A stretch of 56,004 bases of DNA from an uncultured Clostridia bacterium (lineage in GTDB: Bacteria; Bacillota; Clostridia; TANB77; CAG-508), in assembly GCA_944387545.1 (NCBI GenBank), contig CALXFE010000008.1, positions 1-56,004 of the forward strand, read 5' to 3'. Below are positions 44,901 to 51,618 of the stretch, one piece after another. The notes under the pieces were generated by a model that made no database searches, was not told where the DNA came from, and saw nothing but the letters and a program-made list of their open reading frames with translations. The number at the start of each line of letters is the position of its first letter. The stretch's first letter is position 1. The translations under genes and the position numbers were made by a program.

Positions 44901-47018
44901 ATATGCCCTTATTGTACAATTTTTTTCTACCTTAAATTCTCCTGTATAATCTACCAATCCGCCTCCATCTATTTCATATTGTTTTACTGTGGCATCTGGA
45001 TCATAATTGATTTTGATTTTTACCGAACTTGCTTGTAAACTATTTTGTGGGTCTGCTATGATTTCTGGCTCTATGATTCCTTTATTTAAATTCGTTATCA
45101 CTTTATAGGCTTGGCCTACTCCATTTTTACTTTTTGCATATGCATATATGGTTGCATTTTCTGTTATTTCAAATGCTCCTTCATATGGTTTTTGCTCTCC
45201 ATTTTTTCCAATGCTATAATATCTTTCTTCTGCTCTTTCATCATATTCGATTTCTATTTCGACTTTTTCAACTTTCTTGCTACTTACAATTGGGTCTGGT
45301 CTTGCTATGATATTGATTCCTAAGTTTTCTACCATAGTAGGATTGTCTCCTATATTGGTTATATTTAGTGTATCATATGCTACTCCTGCTTCATTTATCG
45401 CTCTTGCTGATACAACACAATTTTCGGTCACTTTAAATCCACTTTCATATTTCTTATAGATTACTCCATCTGTACTGTATTCTACTCTTTCTGCATCTCT
45501 ACTTACTATCTCTATCGTTACTTCTTCTACATTTTTTGCATATGGATATGGATATGGCGTCGCTTTTATAGATACATATGGTTTTCCTTGTTTTTGTATC
45601 ATATCAATTATTTTATAGCCTATTTTTGAGGTCTTTCCATCTGTTGTTGTGTAGTATGCACTGACTAATGTATTTTCTTGTACTCTTACTGCTTTTGTGT
45701 ATTCTTCCCATTTTCCACTACCTATTTTTATATATATCTTTTTATATGTCATTGGTGGTTGTACCGTTACATCTACGCTTTCTGTATATACTCCATTTTT
45801 ATTCTCTGTTACTTGTATGGTTGGTGCGGCAGGTGTTTCTACTTCACTACTGCTTCCTCCTCCTGGATTTCCGCTGTCACTACTTCCACTTTGGCCTCCT
45901 CCACCTGTTGTACCTGAGCCTCCTCCTGAGCCTCCTCCTTGCCAACTTCCTTGTGCATCTCCTACTCGTCTTATATATACATTGTCATATCCCCAACTGG
46001 TTTTCTCACTTATTTTGTTTCCTTCTGCATCATATATATTATCTACTCTTTTTGCTCTTGCATAAATCATGGTTCTTTCCCCTACTTGGAATTCTCCATT
46101 ATATGTTTGCCATGATCCATTTCCTACTTTATACTCTTTTGTTACTGCATTTGCATCATATACGATTTTTACTTTTGTAGTTTCTCCTGCATTTACTTGG
46201 TATTTTTCTGGTTCTATTATGACTCCTACTTTTCCACTTGGTGGTATGATGATTTCTTCATCATTGATTTTATATTTTATATATATATCTTGTACTCTAT
46301 CTAATTGTACCCATATTGGTCCTGTATAGTCTTTCCAGTCTTCTTCTCTTATCTCTCCTTCTCCTTTTAATAGCCATTTCCTATCTGTACTATTTTCTGG
46401 GTAATACAATGTTAATCTTATCCATCCATTAAATATATCTTTATATTCTTCATCTATTTGCGTTATATCTTCTAATGTATGCCATGTCCTTTTCCTAAAT
46501 GTTTCTCCTTCATAGTCATATATTTTTTCTGTTGTTATATCCATTATATATTTATGTTTTATTCCTGTTGCTCCTATTTTTTCTTTATCTATTTCATATA
46601 ATGGTATTTGCTCTAATGAAAGTCCTGGATTTCTTGCAATGATTTCTTCTTCTAGGGTTGGTATTTTTTCTTGTATTTCCCTTTTATCTTCTACGGTTAG
46701 TTTTTCTTTTAATGGTAATTTCTCTAATTGTGTCATTTCTTCTCCACTATATGCGTCTATCTCTTTCCCCGCTTTGTATATATACACACCTTCTTCTATG
46801 GTTCTATAATTACTCACAAATCTTGATTCGATTGCTTTGTCAATTAGTCCCCCTGGCATTAAAGTAACAATACTTACGCCTACTAATATTAATAGCACAA
46901 TGATTGTAATAACAAGTGCTATTAATGTAATCCCCTTATTTTCTCGTATGTTATTTAAAGCATTTTGCATTTCTGCATTTTGTTTTTTCCTTTCTACTAT
47001 TTCCATGTTTCTTTCCAT
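42000..47018 (-). CDS. Giant surface protein with a type IV pilin-like N terminus and repeated beta domains
   Basis: 1672 aa. A short cytoplasmic leader ends in NKGITLIALVITIIVLLI. This is a class III (prepilin) signal with predicted cleavage after Gly29, but Ala replaces the pilin Glu at mature position 5. A ~330-aa N-terminal region precedes a Gly/Ser-rich linker (about 357-395). About ten repeats of a ~75-residue beta module follow, each with a core like YKIGSGKWEEYTGEFTV..NTTIYAKA, as in chitobiase C-terminal/Ig-like domains. Two 190-residue units near the C terminus are nearly identical. It is probably an adhesin or fibre protein on the cell surface; no catalytic domain is seen. Confidence 0.82.
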   Translation of the reverse strand: MERNMEIVERKKQNAEMQNALNNIRENKGITLIALVITIIVLLILVGVSIVTLMPGGLIDKAIESRFVSNYRTIEEGVYIYKAGKEIDAYSGEEMTQLEKLPLKEKLTVEDKREIQEKIPTLEEEIIARNPGLSLEQIPLYEIDKEKIGATGIKHKYIMDITTEKIYDYEGETFRKRTWHTLEDITQIDEEYKDIFNGWIRLTLYYPENSTDRKWLLKGEGEIREEDWKDYTGPIWVQLDRVQDIYIKYKINDEEIIIPPSGKVGVIIEPEKYQVNAGETTKVKIVYDANAVTKEYKVGNGSWQTYNGEFQVGERTMIYARAKRVDNIYDAEGNKISEKTSWGYDNVYIRRVGDAQGSWQGGGSGGGSGTTGGGGQSGSSDSGNPGGGSSSEVETPAAPTIQVTENKNGVYTESVDVTVQPPMTYKKIYIKIGSGKWEEYTKAVRVQENTLVSAYYTTTDGKTSKIGYKIIDMIQKQGKPYVSIKATPYPYPYAKNVEEVTIEIVSRDAERVEYSTDGVIYKKYESGFKVTENCVVSARAINEAGVAYDTLNITNIGDNPTMVENLGINIIARPDPIVSSKKVEKVEIEIEYDERAEERYYSIGKNGEQKPYEGAFEITENATIYAYAKSKNGVGQAYKVITNLNKGIIEPEIIADPQNSLQASSVKIKINYDPDATVKQYEIDGGGLVDYTGEFKVEKNCTIRAYNENSRGEKAESIYKVENITEPIPPTIIDLGDYYIIKLNYPEGSTGREYKIKEEGEWTGYKEAGILLVKPEYKDKLLDAQGNVKIQIVDETGKSVNWQGTVYVIEGDIQEILEEISMRWDTVKPETPQIVLSTEEPAREVQVSIIYKSTLKEKQYKIIEPDGSTEGWKDYEGSFTIKKNNTVILAKGMNQSEVWGEEAEKQITNIDEQQPEIKLTADLEKETQTLQVKVDVTDDTRVAEVKWAEGVQGESYFAKQGESIPNNSTVTITKNGYYTFYAEDGVGNKQVYTINVINIDTEGPEVNINVTPEQGIVIEAKANIDYGDSVKNQYKIGEKGTWQDYTGEITLSAYDIINQGLLNSDKTVTIYAKGTDRAGNVTEVSKIVSNIDLDMPEAPQINSNYGYPILTEYGVEVDGTTEIIYDDRDDIDNFYSLDNGNTWLKYEGSFTAMSGTIRAKSVKKESGLEIETSKEVSMPADAIGPAAYDGDDGTVYNLPSSYIYMNVDESMWGKKARFKFYGYHTHFSGVGRIEFIDNQDEVLDTISSSGLSAVDLIETIPNNTVKIRARTTGNRGGIYEIQPANEAIINVNNHYPRLTEYGVEAPYSAVTIDYSVTSVQRLYKIDDGEWKEYNEGTIRIEIGQTIYAKGIDKNGDETRVISSYTATIPTDAIGPEAYDGNDGTVYNLSLSYIYMNVDESMWGKRARFKFYGYHTHSSGVGRIEFIDNQDQVLDTISSSGISAVDLIETIPNNTVKIRARMTGNRGGIYEIQPANEAIINVNNHYPRLTEYGVEAPYSAVTIDYSVTSVQRLYKIDDGEWKEYNEGTIRIEIGQTIYAKGIDKNGDETRVISSYTAAIPTDAIGPNAYDGQDNTSDSIKGLTQIKYMDVDESMWGKNARVYIGSYANYGMNNYTYVEFLNEQGETIDKISLASHVPSKLDKDYEIKEGTTKIKIYNSNGIVTGYCYEIQIKN
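42311..43450 (-). repeat. 570-bp tandem duplication inside the giant surface gene
   Basis: Two direct copies (42311-42880 and 42881-43450) differ by a handful of substitutions and keep the frame (190 codons). Each encodes one MNVDESMWGK module plus one YKIDDGEWKEY module. The next 37 nt show the start of a degenerate third unit. Confidence 0.9.
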
Positions 47019-47192
47019 TTCCTTTTCCCTTTCTTTCCTTTTTTATCATTTTTATATTATTTTACTGTTTAATAATAACTGTTTAAAACACAAAAAAGAC
47101 AGCAATACAAACCTATTTTCATAAATCTATATCACTACCTTTTTCTTTATTCATATTATTAATTTCTTTATTATCTTGTTCGTTAAATATAT

Positions 47193-47217
47193 TGTGTGTG
47201 TGTGTGTGTGTGTGTGT
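47193..47217. repeat. (TG)12 dinucleotide microsatellite
   Basis: Twelve TG units plus one T, located about 175 nt upstream of the giant surface gene and 110 nt after mrnC. It lies in a 307-nt intergenic region (47019-47325) with no supportable gene. The rest is AT-rich, with a possible weak promoter (TTAAAC-16-TAAAAT) near 47060. Confidence 0.95.
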
Positions 47218-47325
47218 ACAGCCTCAAGGCTTACAGCTATTATCCCCATTTTTCTACTCCTCTTTTGTTTTCTTTTATTTATATATATCACTTTCAGTGG
47301 TACTTTGTCAATATTTTTTGTTTTT

Positions 47326-47718
47326 TCACAAACCTTCCAAAATTTCTTCTAATCTTGTATTTTGTTTTGTTAGATATAAATATCCAATTAATGCCTCAAA
47401 TGCGGTTGCATACATATATTCTTGTACATTCGAATTTTTGGGCAAGTGATGATTTTGTGTATTTCTCCCTCTTCTTACAATATCTTTTTCTTCTTCTGTC
47501 AATTTCTCATAAATTTCATCTAGCTTTTCTGCTTGGCTTTTTGCTTTTACATATTTGATTGCTTCTATATGTAATTTATGTGGTTTTAAATTTGTTTCAT
47601 TGATTAATTTATTTCTCACATATAATTCATACACTGCATCCCCAATATAGGCCCATGTTAATGGTGACATTAATTCTATTTCTTCTTTTGGTCTGTCTAT
47701 TTTTAAGAATTCTTCCAT
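47326..47718 (-). CDS. mrnC: Mini-ribonuclease III
   Basis: Dimeric RNase III-like nuclease without a dsRNA-binding domain that matures 23S rRNA. The family motif AYIGDAVYELYVRNKL (about 28-43) holds the catalytic Asp. The second acidic cluster is ATAFEALIGYLYL. Length is 130 aa. In B. subtilis it neighbours cysS; here it precedes the surface operon. Confidence 0.92.
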   Translation of the reverse strand: MEEFLKIDRPKEEIELMSPLTWAYIGDAVYELYVRNKLINETNLKPHKLHIEAIKYVKAKSQAEKLDEIYEKLTEEEKDIVRRGRNTQNHHLPKNSNVQEYMYATAFEALIGYLYLTKQNTRLEEILEGL

Positions 47719-47779
47719 TTCATTTTTCTTCCTTTTCTTTCTATATTCTTATTTTGCCGATAGTTCTAGTTCAGTCTAA

Positions 47780-48676
47780 TTATTTAGCCTCTTCTAATGT
47801 AATTTTACCAATCTTTCCATTTTTAAACTCATCTAAAATAATTCTTGCCGTTTTTTCTTCATCAATATTACCACCAGAAATAATACAGCCTCTCTTTTTT
47901 CCTATTTCTAAAAATATTTCATAAATATTTTCGTTCTCTGGTCGTTCTTCATTTTCCATTTGCTGTTTTATATATTCTTCATTCAATTTATATCTTTCGC
48001 ATAATTGTTTTGGATAGTTTTCTATTAAAAATTTTACCAAGTAATACGCAATTTCTGTTCTTTCTAAAATATCTTCTTTTATAGTTCCTGTAAACGCAAG
48101 ATGTAGTGCTACCTCTTCACTTTCAAATTTAGGCCATAATACACCTGGTGTATCTAATAATTCAACTTTATCATTAATTCTAATCCATTGTTTTTGTCTT
48201 GTAACACCTGGTTTATTTCCTACACCTGCCGTTGTTCTTTTAGAAATTCTGTTTATAAACGAAGATTTTCCCACATTTGGTATCCCTAAAACCATAGCTT
48301 TTATTTTTCTTCCTATTCTTCCTTTTTCAGCTTGCCCTTTTAAGTCTTCTTCCATGATTTTTTCTATTTTTCTAACACATTCTTCTATTCCTTTTCCAGA
48401 GTTAGAATCTGTTAAAACTGCTAGAATATGTTTCGTTTTAAAATATTCTACCCATTTTTTATTTTGTCTTTCATCTGCTAAATCACATTTGTTTAGTACT
48501 ATCATTTTCTTTTTATTTTTTGTGATTTGTGCTATATCTGGATTTTGGCTAGATATTGGGATTCTCGCATCTAATAATTCTATGACAATATCCACTAATC
48601 TTACATCTTCCATGATTTGTCGTTTAGTTTTTGCCATATGCCCTGGATACCAGTTAATATTCATTCTATTTTCCAT
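47780..48676 (-). CDS. rbgA: Ribosome biogenesis GTPase RbgA (YlqF)
   Basis: Circularly permuted GTPase needed for late 50S assembly, 298 aa. The G motifs come in permuted order: NKCD (62-65, G4), then GIPNVGKSSFIN (about 130-141, G1) and DTPG (G3). INWYPGHMAKTKR at the N terminus is characteristic. The C-terminal helical domain binds rRNA. Confidence 0.94.
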   Translation of the reverse strand: MENRMNINWYPGHMAKTKRQIMEDVRLVDIVIELLDARIPISSQNPDIAQITKNKKKMIVLNKCDLADERQNKKWVEYFKTKHILAVLTDSNSGKGIEECVRKIEKIMEEDLKGQAEKGRIGRKIKAMVLGIPNVGKSSFINRISKRTTAGVGNKPGVTRQKQWIRINDKVELLDTPGVLWPKFESEEVALHLAFTGTIKEDILERTEIAYYLVKFLIENYPKQLCERYKLNEEYIKQQMENEERPENENIYEIFLEIGKKRGCIISGGNIDEEKTARIILDEFKNGKIGKITLEEAK

Positions 48677-48760
48677 TTTTTCTTTTCCTTTCTAATATAA
48701 TAATCTCAAAAATCTTTTTTAAGTTATATCTATTATCTCATTGCAATATAATTTAAAAAA

Positions 48761-48787
48761 GACATTTGAGGCGCTTTCTCAAATGTC
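48761..48787. terminator. Terminator after the 159-aa membrane gene
   Basis: GACATTTGAG and CTCAAATGTC form a perfect 10-bp stem followed on the minus strand by TTTTTT. Confidence 0.88.
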
Positions 48788-48799
48788 CCCTAATTTATT

Positions 48800-49279
48800 C
48801 TACAATGTTCTATAATTATTTTTATCTGCTCTATCATCTAGTTTTCTATCATATTGCTCATTTTTATAAAACCAATCTGTTTTTTTGTCTTTAGGGTGGG
48901 CTTTTCTATTTTTATCTGCTAACAAGTCTAATAATACAGCAATTGGAATTATAATACCAATTAAAGATATCATTAATCCAGTATAGTCTGATACTGTTAG
49001 TTGTGTCGCATCTTCTATTAACATTGAAACTTTTGTTGCCACATCTGTTCCAAAATACATTCCATAAGCTAATAAGTATATTAAAGCACCTACTATTTTT
49101 CTTTTAACAATGAATACTAAACATAGTAAAACAACAAATAATAATGCAATTTCCATCGTTTCATTAAATGGTGTAATAAAAAATTCTTGGTGCAATTGTG
49201 CCATTAAAGCCACTATAATTCTAAATACCCAAAACATTACTATAAAACAAGCTAATAACCATGTAGAAAAATTTCTCAT
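48800..49279 (-). CDS. Hypothetical membrane protein, 159 aa
   Basis: Not recognised. It has four hydrophobic segments (about 6-27, 43-60, 65-80, 100-122) and a charged, Lys/Asp-rich cytoplasmic tail (DKNRKAHPKDKKTDWFYKNE). No family motif is visible. It has its own terminator; a GGAGG site precedes the ATG. Confidence 0.65.
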   Translation of the reverse strand: MRNFSTWLLACFIVMFWVFRIIVALMAQLHQEFFITPFNETMEIALLFVVLLCLVFIVKRKIVGALIYLLAYGMYFGTDVATKVSMLIEDATQLTVSDYTGLMISLIGIIIPIAVLLDLLADKNRKAHPKDKKTDWFYKNEQYDRKLDDRADKNNYRTL

Positions 49280-49335
49280 CTGTTTTTCCTCCTTTTATTT
49301 TCATCTTTAGAAAACAAAATTTTTTATAATTAATA

Positions 49336-49356
49336 AAGGCGAATGATATCCGCCTT
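49336..49356. terminator. Terminator after the DUF1292 gene
   Basis: AAGGCG and CGCCTT stem with A/T-rich flanks just past the stop. Confidence 0.7.
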
Positions 49357-49361
49357 CCTGA

Positions 49362-49676
49362 TTAGTCTACAAAATCAAAATCATCTTTGAATTTTTCTTT
49401 AAATATTTCAAAAACTCTGTTTAAAACATCTTCGTCTTCAACACTTACATAAGATTCTTCATCAGATTCCTCATCTGTATCTTCTACTTTTAGTATAACA
49501 ACCTCTCCTTCTTCGTCTTCTTCTCCTTCTTCTGCTATAGGTAATAATACGACATATTCTTCATCATCTAAATCAACTAAATCTAAAAATTCAAATTTTA
49601 CTTCATTTCCATCCTCATCGTTTAAGATAACGATGTTATCTAAATCTTCTCCTTCAAAATTTTCGTTATCGTTCAT
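49362..49676 (-). CDS. DUF1292 family protein (YrzB-like)
   Basis: Very acidic protein of 104 aa with the DUF1292 pattern IVILNDEDGNEVKFEFLDLVDLDDEEYVV cut short here: the core is NDEDGNEVKFEFLDLV, then EYVVLLP and VVILKVE. The function is unknown. Its place after ireB-ruvX matches the conserved Firmicutes order (alaS)-ireB-ruvX-yrzB. Confidence 0.85.
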   Translation of the reverse strand: MNDNENFEGEDLDNIVILNDEDGNEVKFEFLDLVDLDDEEYVVLLPIAEEGEEDEEGEVVILKVEDTDEESDEESYVSVEDEDVLNRVFEIFKEKFKDDFDFVD

Positions 49677-49738
49677 AAATTTCTCCTTTCACTTTTATTT
49701 ATTTTTTATTATATATTACATATAATACATGATTAAAA

Positions 49739-50170
49739 TTATTTTTTCAATGTATTTTTTAATTTATTTAAATAAGTTTCTAAAATATATACTGCAGATA
49801 TAGTATCAACGATATCTCTTTTTTTATTCTTATTAATATCTAAAAAATTCATTGTTTTATGAGCTGCCACAGTGGTTAATCTTTCATCAATTACTTCAAT
49901 TTTAATTTGATTATATTTGCATTTTAGTTTATGTACAAATTTTTCTGTAATTTCTGCCCTTTCTGATATTGTTCCATTCATGTTTAATGGAAGTCCGACA
50001 ACAATTGTATCTACTTCATATTCTTGTAAAATTTCATCTAATCTTCTTAGTACAACTTTGTCAGAATTGTTTCTTTGTATCGTTTCTAACCCTTGAACAG
50101 TGATATTTAAGGCATCTGTTATAGCTATGCCTACTCTTGCTTCTCCATAATCTATTCCTAATATTCTCAT
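49739..50170 (-). CDS. ruvX: Putative pre-16S rRNA nuclease / Holliday junction resolvase RuvX (YqgF)
   Basis: RNase H-fold nuclease, 143 aa. The first acidic motif is GIDYGEARVGIAITD (Asp6). Further motifs are TIVVGLPLNMNG and IDERLTTVAA near 95-105. DTISAVYILETYL contributes the final Asp. It starts one base after the ireB stop codon, so the pair is translationally coupled. Confidence 0.92.
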   Translation of the reverse strand: MRILGIDYGEARVGIAITDALNITVQGLETIQRNNSDKVVLRRLDEILQEYEVDTIVVGLPLNMNGTISERAEITEKFVHKLKCKYNQIKIEVIDERLTTVAAHKTMNFLDINKNKKRDIVDTISAVYILETYLNKLKNTLKK

Positions 50171-50171
50171 A

Positions 50172-50429
50172 TTAGTCCTCTTCTAATCCTATATATTTTT
50201 TTACCATTTTTTCTAATAATTCGTCTCTTTCAATTGTTCTGATTTTATTTCTTGCATCATTATGACTGGTTATATATGTAGGATCTCCAGATAGAATATA
50301 TCCGACAATTTGATTGATTGGATTATATCCTTTTTCCATTAAAGCTTCATAAACCTCTTTTAAGATTTCTTGAGATTTTGCATTTTGTTCTCTCTCCACT
50401 TTAAAATTCATTGTTTTGTCAAATTCCAT
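50172..50429 (-). CDS. ireB: IreB family regulatory phosphoprotein (UPF0297)
   Basis: Small 85-aa protein; in Enterococcus IreB is a substrate of the PASTA-domain kinase IreK and tunes cephalosporin resistance. Signature residues include MNFKVEREQ and [29 protein letters not shown]. The Thr residues near the N terminus, which are phosphorylated in IreB, include TMNF here. No kinase gene lies in the window. Confidence 0.9.
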   Translation of the reverse strand: MEFDKTMNFKVEREQNAKSQEILKEVYEALMEKGYNPINQIVGYILSGDPTYITSHNDARNKIRTIERDELLEKMVKKYIGLEED

Positions 50430-50474
50430 AGCAACTACCTCCTTTTTACTTTTTAACTAATCATAAAGTAATGG

Positions 50475-51602
50475 TTATATGTTTGTAATGTCGCTCTCGT
50501 TTTTATCCGCACCATCCAAATATTGTTCTAATTTTTTCAACACTTCTTCTAGTCCGGTTCCTTTATAGTATGAAGATAAAGCAACATTTATAATTGGTGT
50601 AACTTGTTGATTTGTCATATCTATATTTTTGTTTTTATTGGTTTCTGTTGTATATATTTGACTTTGTTCCGGCAAAGATATTTTCATCTGTTCAATATGG
50701 TCTTTTATATCATTTATAAAGGATGCCACACCGTCTGTATCAACCCCTGAAAATGCTATAACAAATTTAGGGCCCATATATCTGACAAAAACATAGTCTT
50801 TTGAAATATTTTCTTGAATATATTTACTAATTTCTTTTATAACTTCATTTCCCAATTCTCTACAATAATTTTTATTAATTTCTTCGATATTGATAATTTT
50901 AAACATACAAATAGTAGATATTGTATATTGGTCTATTATCTTTTTTCCTTCTCCATATAAGTATTCTTCTGAATATAGTCCTGTAAATAAGTCTGTTCTT
51001 ACGATGGATTCTAAAGTTTTTTGGTGTACGACTGTTTTTAATACAGATATAATGTTATCTTTTATCACTTCTAGAATTGTAATATCCACATTATCAAAAT
51101 CATGTGGGGTTCCACTTTCTATTATCCAATATCCAATATATACATTATCTATATATAATGGGAAAAATATAGCTGATTTTGCTCTTCCAAACTCCATTTT
51201 TTGATACGGTAGTCTCTCATTTTCATTATTTACGGTAACATATTTAGGAGTAGCCGTTTCAATGCTATCTTTAAACATATCTACATCTTGTAAAGATTTT
51301 AATGAATCCCAATGTCTTGCATCAACATTAGATGCTTTTATTTCATATTCAGCACCATTGAAAACAACAATTGTTGAATATTTTATTTCATACTTTTCAA
51401 TCAATATATTGTTTATCTTCTTTATTTTTTCATCTACTGAAGATGTCTCACCTATTGTATTCATGAAATCTTGAACAACTTGTAGGTTAGTAATTTTTTG
51501 ATTAATATTTTTAAATTTTTGTATCTTTTGACTAATTTTTATATTATAAATAACTAGTATAATGACGATTATTACTAATACTACAGCAACTCCTATTATC
51601 AC
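50475..51602 (-). CDS. Membrane GAF-GGDEF protein with a degenerate GGDEF domain
   Basis: One N-terminal TM (1-20) is followed by a short coiled coil and a GAF domain (about 40-190; IKYSTIVVFNGAEYEI and AIFFPLYIDNVYIGYWIIES). A GGDEF-like domain (about 200-350) starts RTDLFTGLYSEEYLY. The active-site loop GG[DE]EF reads RYMGPKFVIAF, so diguanylate cyclase activity is unlikely; it may bind nucleotide or act as a scaffold. It begins 16 nt after the CpaE-like gene and so belongs to the same operon. Confidence 0.8.
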   Translation of the reverse strand: MIIGVAVVLVIIVIILVIYNIKISQKIQKFKNINQKITNLQVVQDFMNTIGETSSVDEKIKKINNILIEKYEIKYSTIVVFNGAEYEIKASNVDARHWDSLKSLQDVDMFKDSIETATPKYVTVNNENERLPYQKMEFGRAKSAIFFPLYIDNVYIGYWIIESGTPHDFDNVDITILEVIKDNIISVLKTVVHQKTLESIVRTDLFTGLYSEEYLYGEGKKIIDQYTISTICMFKIINIEEINKNYCRELGNEVIKEISKYIQENISKDYVFVRYMGPKFVIAFSGVDTDGVASFINDIKDHIEQMKISLPEQSQIYTTETNKNKNIDMTNQQVTPIINVALSSYYKGTGLEEVLKKLEQYLDGADKNESDITNI

Positions 51603-51618
51603 TGTTAATTCCTCCTAT

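Noticed and set aside
45668..46180. Open frames antisense to the giant surface gene
   Set aside because: Low-complexity Leu/His composition, produced by repeats on the other strand.
47192..47558. Plus-strand reading frames rich in Cys-Val across the TG tract
   Set aside because: They arise from the dinucleotide repeat and lie opposite mrnC; no ribosome-binding site.
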